Assembly: GCA_035549195.1 (NCBI GenBank) | Contig: DASZRK010000060.1 | Coordinates: forward strand, 1 to 64,000 | Length of the DNA stretch: 64,000 bases | Source: a bacterium | Lineage (GTDB): Bacteria; Oederibacteriota; Muellerivitia; Muellerivitales; Muellerivitaceae | Direction of reading: 5' to 3' | Shown: piece by piece, positions 36,052-45,077 of the stretch | Position numbering within the stretch: the first letter of the stretch is position 1 | Layout of the letters: each line of letters begins with the position of its first letter | Notes under the pieces: generated by a model | The model's database searches: none | Seen by the model: the letters and a program-made list of their open reading frames with translations, nothing else | Told to the model about the DNA's origin: nothing | Program-made: the position numbers and the translations under genes

Positions 36052-36831
36052 ATGGTCTACCGGGCCAATTACATCTTTGGCGCGGTCTTCCGGTTCCTTC
36101 CGCTGGTCACCATGATCTTCCTTTGGTGGGCGGTCTACAAGGCGCGCGAAGCCGAAGGGAACCCGGGGACCATCATGGGTATGAGCTTCGAGGACATGGT
36201 GGCCTATAACGCCTATATGTACATCGCCCGGGGCTTCTCCAGCATCCCCGGCACCATGAACGAGATCAGCAAGGACATCAAGGACGGTCTCCTGAACCGT
36301 TACCTCATCCGGCCCATGAGCTACCTCTGGTATCAGGTCAGTTATCGGCTGGCCCATAAGATCGTGTTCTGGAACGTCGCCCTTTTTACCTTCCCGTTCG
36401 TTTTCCTTTTCATGAACCTTTCGCACCGGTTCTTCACCCATGTGCCCACCGGCCTGGAATTGCTGGCCTTCGTCCTTTCCTTGGTCATCGCCTTTTGCCT
36501 GGGGATGCTCTTCACCTTTTCGATCGGGCTCTTGGCCTTCTGGTTCCTCGAGCTTTCGGGTTTTCTTTTCGTCATTATGATGACCGAGTTCTTCCTTTCC
36601 GGGCACTTGGTCCCCCTGAACATCCTGCCGGCCTCCATGCAGCCCTTCCTGCTCCATTCGCCTTTCGGTTACGAGGGTTATTGGCCCTGCGCGATCCTCC
36701 TGGGGAAGGTCCCGGCGGACCAACTGCCGCAGGTCCTGGGACTGGGCTTCCTGTGGGTCCTGGTCTTCTATGGGATCAGCCAGGTGATGTGGAGATCCGG
36801 CCTCAAGCGCTATTCGGCAGTGGGAGGCTGA
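36052..36831 (+). CDS. ABC-2 family permease (DUF990/PF06182-like), subunit 1
   Basis: At least 259 residues with six membrane helices. Core motifs: SSIPGTMNEISKDIKDGLLNR, then LIRPMSYLW, typical of the family (GxL...L.kP..). The ATG at 36052 has a ribosome-binding site too close (AGGA one base away) and cuts the usual N-terminal helix. The frame is open back to 35944, and a CTG at 35971 has GAGGGG seven bases before it. The true protein is therefore probably 27 residues longer. Confidence 0.85.
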   Translation: MVYRANYIFGAVFRFLPLVTMIFLWWAVYKAREAEGNPGTIMGMSFEDMVAYNAYMYIARGFSSIPGTMNEISKDIKDGLLNRYLIRPMSYLWYQVSYRLAHKIVFWNVALFTFPFVFLFMNLSHRFFTHVPTGLELLAFVLSLVIAFCLGMLFTFSIGLLAFWFLELSGFLFVIMMTEFFLSGHLVPLNILPASMQPFLLHSPFGYEGYWPCAILLGKVPADQLPQVLGLGFLWVLVFYGISQVMWRSGLKRYSAVGG

Positions 36832-36832
36832 C

Positions 36833-37630
36833 ATGGCGGACTTGGGTCGGTACCTGAGGCTGATGGGCCTGATGATGAAGAACTGCCTTATCCGGGAGAT
36901 GCAGTTCAAGGCGAACTTCCTGGTGCGCCTTTTCACCGAGTTCATGTGGCTCTTCATGCAGTTCATCTATATCGAGGTGATGTACGGCCAGACGAACAGC
37001 ATCGTGGGATGGACGAAGTGGGACATGATCGTCCTGGTGGGCACCAACTACGCCATTGCCCAACTCTTTGAGGCCTTCTTCTACGATAACTGCATGCGGT
37101 TGATCGACCAGATCCGCCAGGGCGACCTGGATTTCAACCTCATCAAACCCATCAACACCCAGTTCCTGGTCTCGCTGCGCTATACGGATTACTCCTCGAT
37201 CCTCAACAGCACCGTAGGGATCGGGGTGGTCCTCTATGGTTTGAACAAAATGGGGGCGGCCGTGACCTGGTCCGGGGCCCTTTTGTTCGGGGCCCTGCTC
37301 CTGAACGGTATCCTCATTTATTACGCCATCCTTTTCATCCTTTCGACCTGGACTTTCTGGATCGGACGCTCCAACAACCTGATGGAGCTTTATTGGCAAT
37401 TCGGCCAATTCTCCCGGTATCCCGGGGACATCTATCCCTTGCTCCTGAAGGGGGCCTTGCTGACGGTGATGCCCATGCTGGTGGTCTCGAATTTCCCAGC
37501 CCAGGTCTTTGTCCATGGCCTTCAAAGCGGATGGGCCCTCTACGCCTTTTCCCTGGGGGCGGTCTTCTTCGGCTTGACCGTCTGGATCTGGAAGAAAGGG
37601 CTTCAACGCTATCGGAGCGCTTCTTCCTGA
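36833..37630 (+). CDS. ABC-2 family permease (DUF990/PF06182-like), subunit 2
   Basis: 265 residues with six membrane helices. It shows the same family features as the preceding gene (RQGDLDFNLIKPINTQFLVS). It starts one base after the upstream stop, so the three genes form one operon. The two permeases probably form a heterodimer with the ATPase at 35 kb. Confidence 0.88.
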   Translation: MADLGRYLRLMGLMMKNCLIREMQFKANFLVRLFTEFMWLFMQFIYIEVMYGQTNSIVGWTKWDMIVLVGTNYAIAQLFEAFFYDNCMRLIDQIRQGDLDFNLIKPINTQFLVSLRYTDYSSILNSTVGIGVVLYGLNKMGAAVTWSGALLFGALLLNGILIYYAILFILSTWTFWIGRSNNLMELYWQFGQFSRYPGDIYPLLLKGALLTVMPMLVVSNFPAQVFVHGLQSGWALYAFSLGAVFFGLTVWIWKKGLQRYRSASS

Positions 37631-37677
37631 ACGTTGTCCCTCCGTAAGATCCGTCCGGTCCTGTGGAATGAAAAGCG

Positions 37678-37706
37678 TTGGTGGCGGGGAATTTCGCCCC
37701 TAAAAT
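37678..37706 (+). promoter_or_regulatory. Promoter of the CHASE2-cyclase gene (leaderless type)
   Basis: TTGGTG (37678-37683), a 17-base spacer, then TAAAAT (37701-37706). The ATG at 37713 is six bases downstream, with no Shine-Dalgarno sequence. Confidence 0.55.
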
Positions 37707-37712
37707 GCACCC

Positions 37713-39974
37713 ATGCCCGAACCCCAGGCCCGTGAGCTCAAGGTCAATTACAGCAAAAAGAAGTCCTTTTGGATGACCCTCGGGGTCATCTTCCTTCTCC
37801 TCATCCTCAACCAGATGAACCTTTCCATTTTCCAGGTCATCGAATCGGTGACGGTGGACGATATCCGCTATCCGGTGCGTGGAGAACGGAAACCCGAGGC
37901 TCCGGTCGCCATCGTGGCCATCGACGAGAACAGCCTTCGGGAGATCGGGCAATGGCCCTGGCCGCGGTCCATCCATGCCCAATTGATCCGGAAGCTGAAG
38001 GCGGACGGCGCCAAGGTCGTCTTTTACGACGTCTTTTTCCCCGAACCGGAACGCAATCAGGCCAAGGCTTTCGGACAGTTGCAGACGCTCTTGGATTCCT
38101 CCATGCAGGGGACCAACCGGTCCACGAGGGCCATGAAGGAAAAGGTCCTGGAAAGTGTCCGGAAGTTCCAGGGCACCCAGGATGGGGATGAGATCTTCGC
38201 CCAGGCCCTCAAGGAGACCCATAACGTCCTGTTGCCCATCTTGACCCTGGGTAAGACGGAAAAAGCGGCCGAGCTGGACGAAGCGGACATGAATTTCACG
38301 GCAGCGGATTATCAACCCGAATTGGAGGATCACCCCTTCTGGAGCGAGAACTTCTTGGTCTCGATCCCCAAGCTCCAAAAGGCGGCCCTGGACGCGGGGA
38401 ATATCCGGCCGGTCCCGGAGTCCGACGGTGTTTTCCGTTATTACCCCGCCATCATCCGGTATGGAAAGGAAGGGAAGTACATCCCTTTCATGGCGCTCCA
38501 AGCGGCGCGCTATCTGCTGGGGGTCAAAGATCCGATCAAGATCTACTCGGGCGACCATGCGGAGATCGGGGATCGGAAGATCCCCCTGCTGGATAACGAT
38601 AACGCCTTCATCGACTATTGTGGGAAGCCGGGGATCATCCCGACCTTTTCGGCCAGCGACATCCTGAACGACCGCCTCAAGCCGGAGCAATTGGCCCAAT
38701 TCAAGGGAGCGGCGATCCTGGTGGGCGCCACCGCCCAGGGCCTTTACGACCTGCGACCCACGCCCTATAGCCACGTCTCACCCGGCGTGGAATTGAACGC
38801 CACCATCGTGGAGAACGTCTATTCCAACCACTTCAAGGCCCTGGCGCCCGATTATTGGAAGCTGCTCCTGATCGTCCTGATGGCCATGCTGATGTGGTAT
38901 TTGGTCCCCCGGTACAGTCCTTTCCTCGGGATACTGTTCTTCCTCGTCCTTCTGGTCGGGTATGTGGGGGTGGCCTGTGTTTGCTTCGACCATTTCAAGA
39001 CGATCCTCAACGTGACCTTCCCGAGCCTTTCGCTCCTGCTGACCTTCATGATGCTGACCACCTATAAATTCAGGACGGAGGTCCGGCACAGCCGCTATAT
39101 GAAGCAGATGTTCCAGAGCATGGTGGCGCCTTCGGTCGTGGAGGAGATCCTGAAACTGCCGGCCGGGATCGAACTGGGGGGCGAGGAAAAGAACCTGACG
39201 GTCATGTTCTCTGACGTCCGGGGTTTCACGACCTATTCGGAGAAACATACGCCCCATGAGGTGGTCGAGGTCCTCAACGAATACCTGACCCAAATGACCT
39301 ACCTGGTCTTCCAGACCGAAGGGACCCTGGACAAGTACATCGGGGACGCCATCATGGCCTTCTGGGGCGCCCCGACCCATCAACCGGACAACGCCTACCG
39401 GGCTTGCAGTACCGCCCTGGGGATGGTGGATCTCCTTCATAACGTGCTCCATCCCAAATGGGAGTTGGAGGGCAAGGAAAAGCTCCAGATCGGGATCGGC
39501 TTGAACTCGGGTCCCATGGTCGTCGGGTTCGTCGGATCCGAATCCATCAAGAGCTATACCCTCATCGGGGATGCGGTGAACCTGGGGAGCCGTCTGGAAG
39601 GGACGACCAAGGAGTACCACGTCGAGATCATCATCGCCGAAAGCACCTATGAGCAGGTCAAGAACGACATGCTTTGCCGGGAACTGGACCTCATCAAAGT
39701 GAAGGGGAAGAACGAACCCATCCGCATTTACGAATTGGTGGATCACCGGCTGAAGGGTGCGGGGGTCAAAGAATCGAAGGTGAAAGCCTTCGAGGAAGGC
39801 CTGGCCCTTTACCGGGAACAAAAATGGGACGAGGCGGTCAAGGGGTTCAAGAAATGCCTCGAGCTGGATCCCAAGGATGGGCCGGCCGAGATCTTCATTA
39901 AACGTTGCGAACAGCTCCGCCAGAATCCGCCCGGAAAGGGTTGGGACGGTGTTTTCGTCATGAAAACCAAATAA
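37713..39974 (+). CDS. CHASE2-domain class III adenylate/guanylate cyclase
   Basis: 753 residues. An N-terminal membrane helix (FWMTLGVIFLLLILN) and CHASE2 extracytoplasmic sensor (residues 50-375, with VAIVAIDENSLREIGQWPW) lead to three helices (385-450). A class III cyclase domain spans about 490-690, with metal-site Asp in FSDVRGFT (D501) and YIGDAIMAF (D545), and the transition-state motif GDAVNLGSRLEG. A C-terminal TPR-like segment ends it. All catalytic positions appear present, so it should make cAMP or cGMP in response to a periplasmic signal. FecR-domain cassettes follow immediately. Confidence 0.92.
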   Translation: MPEPQARELKVNYSKKKSFWMTLGVIFLLLILNQMNLSIFQVIESVTVDDIRYPVRGERKPEAPVAIVAIDENSLREIGQWPWPRSIHAQLIRKLKADGAKVVFYDVFFPEPERNQAKAFGQLQTLLDSSMQGTNRSTRAMKEKVLESVRKFQGTQDGDEIFAQALKETHNVLLPILTLGKTEKAAELDEADMNFTAADYQPELEDHPFWSENFLVSIPKLQKAALDAGNIRPVPESDGVFRYYPAIIRYGKEGKYIPFMALQAARYLLGVKDPIKIYSGDHAEIGDRKIPLLDNDNAFIDYCGKPGIIPTFSASDILNDRLKPEQLAQFKGAAILVGATAQGLYDLRPTPYSHVSPGVELNATIVENVYSNHFKALAPDYWKLLLIVLMAMLMWYLVPRYSPFLGILFFLVLLVGYVGVACVCFDHFKTILNVTFPSLSLLLTFMMLTTYKFRTEVRHSRYMKQMFQSMVAPSVVEEILKLPAGIELGGEEKNLTVMFSDVRGFTTYSEKHTPHEVVEVLNEYLTQMTYLVFQTEGTLDKYIGDAIMAFWGAPTHQPDNAYRACSTALGMVDLLHNVLHPKWELEGKEKLQIGIGLNSGPMVVGFVGSESIKSYTLIGDAVNLGSRLEGTTKEYHVEIIIAESTYEQVKNDMLCRELDLIKVKGKNEPIRIYELVDHRLKGAGVKESKVKAFEEGLALYREQKWDEAVKGFKKCLELDPKDGPAEIFIKRCEQLRQNPPGKGWDGVFVMKTK

Positions 39975-40103
39975 TCCCTATTTTTTTCTCGTTTTCCTTC
40001 CGTCCATTGTTTTTCAGCCTATTAATGCCATTTTGTTGGCGTTCCGATAGAATGCGTCACACCACTTCAACTCCTCCTTAAAATCCCAATTACCAGGGCA
40101 CCC

Positions 40104-40883
40104 ATGAAGAAATTACTGGTCGCGGCGTTGGCTTTGATCCTCATATCGGGTTTTTCCGGGACTTCAGCGGCAACCAAGGCCGGCTCCCAAGGCGTCATCA
40201 CGGACCTGAGCGGGAAGGTCCAGATCCAGAACAAAAAAAAGAAAAGTCGTGCGGCCAAGAAAGCCTCGGTCGTTGCCGAAGGGGAGAGGGTCATCACTGG
40301 TTCCGATTCCAAGGCGACCTTGCAGATGTTCGACGGGTCCGAGTTGAAACTGAGCCCCGGGACCGAATTCCAGGTCACGAAAGTTGAAAGACCCGGGGGC
40401 GATGACAAGATCATGCACTTCAAGCTTCTTGTCGGCCGTGTCTTTGCTTCGGTCAAAAAGCTGGCCTCCTCGAAATCTTCCTTCGAGGTCGAGGCGGGCG
40501 GGGTGGTCTGCGGCGTCCGGGGGACCCAATTTGGGATGGACTACGATCCGGTCAAGAACAAGGTGGGGTTGGGGGTCTTTGAGGGTAGTGTCTATACCCA
40601 CTACCACGGCCATTCCCAGATCTATGGGGCGGGCCAGAACGTGAATTTCCATGATGGTGAACCCGACCACCCGGGCAACGGGGGCAATGGGAACGGTGGC
40701 GCTAACGGGAAGGGGAGTGGGAACGGCGGGGGAAACAATGGGGGCGCCTTGAACGACCTTAGCCATCAGTTCACGGGTGGCTTGACGGGGAATGGGGACA
40801 AGGCTTTGAACGATCCCGCGGTGGAAGGTGTTCGCCACTTGTCGGTTATCGTGAATGTCGGGGCGGGGGAGACGGTCCCGTGA
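40104..40883 (+). CDS. Exported FecR-domain protein, cassette 1
   Basis: 259 residues. A signal peptide (MKKLLVAALALILISGF) precedes the FecR domain (residues 25-180), with GKVQIQNKKKKSR, FDGSELKLSPGTEFQV and the hallmark CGVRGTQF. The C-terminal part is Gly/Asn-rich (GNGNGGANGKG-like) and unstructured. No sigma factor or TonB receptor is nearby, so this is the stand-alone exported FecR type. It overlaps the following barrel gene by four bases. It is paralogous to 43081-43923. Confidence 0.85.
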   Translation: MKKLLVAALALILISGFSGTSAATKAGSQGVITDLSGKVQIQNKKKKSRAAKKASVVAEGERVITGSDSKATLQMFDGSELKLSPGTEFQVTKVERPGGDDKIMHFKLLVGRVFASVKKLASSKSSFEVEAGGVVCGVRGTQFGMDYDPVKNKVGLGVFEGSVYTHYHGHSQIYGAGQNVNFHDGEPDHPGNGGNGNGGANGKGSGNGGGNNGGALNDLSHQFTGGLTGNGDKALNDPAVEGVRHLSVIVNVGAGETVP

Positions 40884-42019
40884 AAAATTCTGTTCCCGCA
40901 TATATTTTTTCGATAGTCCTCTTGTTCCTGGCGCCTTCGGTTTCCAAAGCCGGTTATTTCTCCTTGGGTGAGAAAAGCTGTGTTTGGACGACTAATTTCA
41001 CTGATAAGACCAATGGCAATGAGTTCTATTTCCCGATCGCATTCGATATCAATCTCAATCCTGATTTTTCGTTCTACGGTTTTTCCCAGTTTGGCATTGG
41101 GAATTATTTTTCGACCCAAAGCGATCCGAACACCATTCATGTCTCAAATCTTTCCGATTCGATATTAGGAACCGAACTGCGATTCAATAATTTCTCCTTG
41201 CCGGCCCTTCTAAATATTGGGGTGAATTTCCCAACGGGTAATACGTCATGGGAGACCGAGGAGATCACGGCGAACGTGCCGGTCATTTTCATGGACAGCC
41301 GGTATCACGGAAGGGGTCTGGGGGTCAATGTGATGTATGGACTTACCTTCCCGTCGGGAAATACGGAATTGGGAGTGGCCTGCGGGTACTCCTATTCGGG
41401 AGCCTTTAATACGGGAACGATCGGTAGTGCGTCGGGGGATGACGTCAAATTTGGGGACTCTTATTTCGTTTCCCTGAGCCATGTCATGACATTTGAAAAA
41501 AATAAAAGACAGTACCTTCGTCTATCGGCCTATTCCTTTCTTCCGACCCAATTGAACGAACAGGATTCCTATCAACCGGGTTTGAACCTGAACGGATCTT
41601 ATAGCTGGGTGAATCCGACGGGTCTTTCGATCGATGTCGGCGCCCAGTACTTTTTCGCGTCTAAAAGATTGGATCTGTCCGCGGGCAAACTGGCGCAAGA
41701 ATCGAACGCATATTATGCGCCTAAGCTTTATTTGATCCCGACTGTTCCGGTCGGCGATCTGGAATTGGTCGGTGATTTTAAATACATTCTTCCCAACGAT
41801 TACCCGTTATCGGATGTCCTTCATGAGGGTGGCGGGATTTTGGCGGGTTTTGAACCTGAGTTGAAGTTCGGCCTCGATGGGACCAGCGATCTGAAAGTGA
41901 ACGCTGGTTATGACTTCATCCTCCATCGCGATGTGCCGGCGAACGAATCAGGCACCACCTTTACGGATGCTTATTACAACATGTTCACTTTTGGCGCGAC
42001 CTATGAGGTGAAGTTGTAG
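40880..42019 (+). CDS. Outer-membrane beta-barrel protein, cassette 1
   Basis: 379 residues from a GTG overlapping the FecR stop (GTGA). A signal peptide is followed by alternating amphipathic strands ending in a terminal aromatic strand (MFTFGATYEVKL). It shares GVNFPTGNTSWE, YHGRG and the last strand with the barrel of cassette 2 (GLNIPTGDDQWE, YHGRG, QFTFGANVGFKW), so the two are paralogues. Base composition is more AT-rich than neighbouring genes, perhaps relaxed or transferred. Function is unknown. Confidence 0.75.
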   Translation: MKNSVPAYIFSIVLLFLAPSVSKAGYFSLGEKSCVWTTNFTDKTNGNEFYFPIAFDINLNPDFSFYGFSQFGIGNYFSTQSDPNTIHVSNLSDSILGTELRFNNFSLPALLNIGVNFPTGNTSWETEEITANVPVIFMDSRYHGRGLGVNVMYGLTFPSGNTELGVACGYSYSGAFNTGTIGSASGDDVKFGDSYFVSLSHVMTFEKNKRQYLRLSAYSFLPTQLNEQDSYQPGLNLNGSYSWVNPTGLSIDVGAQYFFASKRLDLSAGKLAQESNAYYAPKLYLIPTVPVGDLELVGDFKYILPNDYPLSDVLHEGGGILAGFEPELKFGLDGTSDLKVNAGYDFILHRDVPANESGTTFTDAYYNMFTFGATYEVKL

Positions 42020-42050
42020 TTCGATTCTGCGTTTGATGGGGGAGGTTTGT

Positions 42051-42968
42051 TTGAGATTCCGTTCTTTGGTCCCATGGGCTTATTTCGCTTGCGCAGCGCT
42101 TCTCTTTTCCTGGGGTTGCAACTCCTCCCAACCGATCTCGCCGAACAAACCGACAGCCCTGGACGTTTCCCTGCCCCTGGGCTCGAACGTCCGGGCGTCG
42201 TTCTTAGGGATCACCCAGAACGAGGTCTTGTACCGCCTGGACGGCCCCAATCATAGCTTGATCCAAAAGGGGAGCGTCGGCCCCTTTTCGGCCGCGGTCA
42301 GTTCCGGTTCCCTGAATTTTTCACTTGAGGTGCCCAGCCAGGACAACATGGTCCTGTCGGTCCAACTGAATGACGCCGCTACCCATTCGCCTTTGGCGAT
42401 CGGTGCCGACAGGCTGGACCTGGTTTCGGCGCCGACCAAACAGATATCCATCGATTTAGGCTCCGTGATCCGCAATTGCTATTTCACCAATACCCAGTCC
42501 GCGGCGGTTTCGATCCTTTATTCGGGAATGATCTACAATTTCACCAATGACCTCTTGGCCAATACATTGACCCCGCTTTCCACGACGGACCTGATCGTGA
42601 ATCCCTATGGTCCGCCAACGAACCAGTTCTATTTTCAAGAGGCCACCCCCGTTGGCCTTCCGGTCAGTGTGATCGCCTACTTGGGAACCGGCGATTTGGT
42701 CGATTTTGATTATGTGCCCGCTTCCACTGCCTTTTATGCCGATTCCACGATATCGAAGGGAGGAGCGGTCCCGACCTTGGAGACAGGGGATATTTATTGC
42801 CTGAAATTGACCAGTACTCCTGGGGATTTTGCCTGGGTCCAAGTCGTCAACCCGGGTGATCCCGCTAGCGTGGGACCCAGTTTCCTTTTCCGGGCTTCGC
42901 CGAACCCGTATTTTTCCTATTTTCGGACCCCGGCGGATACGGGCGGCGGGTGCAGTACCCTTTGGTGA
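42051..42968 (+). CDS. Putative lipoprotein, cassette 1
   Basis: About 306 residues. The TTG at 42051 is chosen because GGGGGAGG ends five bases before it. The signal ends in LLFSWGC, a weak lipobox. It shares AYLGTGD and FYADS motifs and the GDIY-x-L closing region with the lipoprotein of cassette 2 (AYLGTGD, YYADS, GDVY). No enzyme motif was seen. It is probably anchored to a membrane and works with the barrel and FecR protein. Function is unknown. Confidence 0.7.
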   Translation: MRFRSLVPWAYFACAALLFSWGCNSSQPISPNKPTALDVSLPLGSNVRASFLGITQNEVLYRLDGPNHSLIQKGSVGPFSAAVSSGSLNFSLEVPSQDNMVLSVQLNDAATHSPLAIGADRLDLVSAPTKQISIDLGSVIRNCYFTNTQSAAVSILYSGMIYNFTNDLLANTLTPLSTTDLIVNPYGPPTNQFYFQEATPVGLPVSVIAYLGTGDLVDFDYVPASTAFYADSTISKGGAVPTLETGDIYCLKLTSTPGDFAWVQVVNPGDPASVGPSFLFRASPNPYFSYFRTPADTGGGCSTLW

Positions 42969-43017
42969 TCCGTCAGTCGGTCGGTAGGTTTAGGTAGAGT
43001 AAATTTCGTCCTGAGAT

Positions 43018-43045
43018 TTGATATTCATAAGGACTTTGGTAGAAT
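43018..43045 (+). promoter_or_regulatory. Promoter of cassette 2
   Basis: TTGATA (43018-43023), a 16-base spacer, then TAGAAT (43040-43045). Transcription would begin near 43052, giving cassette 2 its own promoter independent of cassette 1. Confidence 0.65.
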
Positions 43046-43080
43046 TCGCCCCATTCCAATCCCCAACGATCGAGGGTCTT

Positions 43081-43923
43081 TTGAAAACACTCCTTAAGCT
43101 TTCTGCGGTATTTCTGCTCCTGATGGCGGTCGGCCCTCTTTGGGCTGCGTCCACGGAATCCGGGGTCCTGACCCAGGTCGCGGGCAAGGTCCAGGTGAAG
43201 GACCGGTCCGGTAAAAAGGTCCGTGACGCCAAGGATGGGTCCAAGGTCAAAGAAGGGGAACGGGTGGTCACGGCCGCCGATTCCAAGACCATTGTCCGTT
43301 TCTTCGACGGCTCCCAATTGTCGGTCAGCCCCGGTTCGGACGTTCAAATGGGCGAGATGCGCAAGCTGGCAGGTCAGGACAAGGTCCTCCATTTCAAGCT
43401 TCTGGTCGGGAAACTCTTCGCTTCGGTCCAAAAATTGGCGTCCTCCAAATCATCCTTCGAGATCGAGGCTGGAGGCGTGGTCTGCGGTGTTCGTGGCACC
43501 GAGTACACCCTGCAATACGATCCAACCACCGGAAAGACCAATATCCAAGTGCTCGACGGGACCGTTTGGGTCCAGTCGGGAGGCAACACCTATACCTACG
43601 GCGCAGGCCAAGGTGGGTCCTTCACCAATGGGAACCCTGATAAGGGCAACGGGACCGGCAATAACGGGAACGGGAACCAGGGCAAAGGTGGGAACGACTT
43701 CAACCCCTTCTACGGGTTCAACGGGAACGGTGGGGATGATCCGGGTGCTCTCTTGGGTGATCTTTCGGGTGGCACGGGGGATGTGGTCGGCCAGACCGGG
43801 GATGACGGCCGTAACCAGACGGGCCGCGCGGGCCTGGTCCTTCAATTGGACTTTCCTGAATACGGTAATCCATTGGGTGGTGGTGGCGGTGGATCACCGT
43901 CTGTCCGAGGAGGCGGGAAATGA
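43081..43923 (+). CDS. Exported FecR-domain protein, cassette 2
   Basis: About 280 residues from a TTG at 43081, which yields the signal peptide MKTLLKLSAVFLLLMAVG. The FecR core is nearly identical in places to cassette 1 (LASSKSSFE, then EAGGVVCGVRGT). A Gly/Asn-rich tail follows, ending in an Arg/Gly-rich stretch. The four-base overlap with the barrel gene (ATGA) repeats the cassette 1 arrangement. No sigma or TonB genes were seen. Confidence 0.85.
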   Translation: MKTLLKLSAVFLLLMAVGPLWAASTESGVLTQVAGKVQVKDRSGKKVRDAKDGSKVKEGERVVTAADSKTIVRFFDGSQLSVSPGSDVQMGEMRKLAGQDKVLHFKLLVGKLFASVQKLASSKSSFEIEAGGVVCGVRGTEYTLQYDPTTGKTNIQVLDGTVWVQSGGNTYTYGAGQGGSFTNGNPDKGNGTGNNGNGNQGKGGNDFNPFYGFNGNGGDDPGALLGDLSGGTGDVVGQTGDDGRNQTGRAGLVLQLDFPEYGNPLGGGGGGSPSVRGGGK

Positions 43924-45077
43924 AGATTTCGCCCTCTTTCTTCTCGACGCTTGTTGCCTGTTTCTTGGTGTTCGGTCTTTCGAAGGCCGGTGCTTGGGAC
44001 CAAGAACTCCAGACGGGTTATGTCTTTGACTTTTGGAATTCGAATTTCATCTATCACGGCAGTGAAAGCCGTCTACCCCTTTCCTATCGTCTTTCGAATG
44101 AGAAGTGGTCCTTCCAACTTTCGACCGCTTTCGTTCTGGGCGACTACCAGGCGGACGCAACCCCCTCTTCGGACGTTTCCAAGTTCAGCGGTCAGGATCT
44201 CTCCGACCTGAGCCTCCGGGCTTCCGTCGTCCTTCCGACGGGAGGCGATGTGAAGTCCAGTTTTTCGGGAGGATTGAACATCCCCACGGGCGATGACCAG
44301 TGGGAAGCGAAGGCGGGGGATGGAGCGGTTCCCTATAATTTCGACCCCAGCTATTACCATGGGCGTGGTTGGGATTTCAACGTCTTCTATACCCTCAACT
44401 CGCTGGGGCAAGGGACCCAGTGGGGTGTTGGGTTTGGGTTCCTTCAAGCCTCCAGTTATCTCAATTCGGGTGAAGCGCCCGCTCCCTGGGGGGCTTTGGT
44501 GGGAATGGGGACTTTGGGTTTTCCGGCCGGGGCGGACGAGCTTTTTGCCTTGCGCGGTGTCTATAGCCGGCCCCTGGCTGCGAACGCTCCCCATGTGTCG
44601 GGTGCTTTCACCCTGAGCCCGACCGTGGAAGCGTCCGGGCAATGGGTCAAGAAGCTGGGTCGCGATCGCCTTCAGTTGACCGTGTCCTATGACCTGTTCG
44701 GCCAAAGCACTTTTCCGGACATGTCCTCCGGCATCAATTCACCGACCTCGGAGACTTTTTTGGGTGACCGACTCCGGGTCCGGCCGTTCCTGGCCTGGGT
44801 TTTCGCCCCGGGCGTGGCGATGGAAAGCGGACTGGAGTGGAAACATATCCTCTCGAACGGTTACGCGACCGATGACCAGGCCTATAACGGTGGCGGCGAC
44901 CTCTTGGGGGCGTTGCAAAGCGCTACCTTCCAGGTCGATCCCGCGACCTTCTTCAATTTGGCCGGTTCTTATCAATATGTTCTTGCGAAAGATTACGCGA
45001 AGGATACGGGCGGTCAGTTGACGAATGTCACCTTCAATCAATTCACCTTCGGAGCGAATGTGGGGTTCAAATGGTAA
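43920..45077 (+). CDS. Outer-membrane beta-barrel protein, cassette 2
   Basis: 385 residues with a signal peptide and a beta-rich body. Conserved positions with the cassette 1 barrel (see 40880-42019) prove common origin. The last strand (QFTFGANVGFKW) ends in an aromatic residue, as expected for assembly by the BAM machinery. It overlaps FecR upstream by four bases and the lipoprotein gene downstream by seven. Function is unknown. Confidence 0.78.
   Translation: MKISPSFFSTLVACFLVFGLSKAGAWDQELQTGYVFDFWNSNFIYHGSESRLPLSYRLSNEKWSFQLSTAFVLGDYQADATPSSDVSKFSGQDLSDLSLRASVVLPTGGDVKSSFSGGLNIPTGDDQWEAKAGDGAVPYNFDPSYYHGRGWDFNVFYTLNSLGQGTQWGVGFGFLQASSYLNSGEAPAPWGALVGMGTLGFPAGADELFALRGVYSRPLAANAPHVSGAFTLSPTVEASGQWVKKLGRDRLQLTVSYDLFGQSTFPDMSSGINSPTSETFLGDRLRVRPFLAWVFAPGVAMESGLEWKHILSNGYATDDQAYNGGGDLLGALQSATFQVDPATFFNLAGSYQYVLAKDYAKDTGGQLTNVTFNQFTFGANVGFKW

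Noticed and set aside
40048-40053. TAGAAT as -10 of FecR cassette 1
   Set aside because: No acceptable -35 at 16-18 bases; left uncalled, unlike the cassette 2 promoter.
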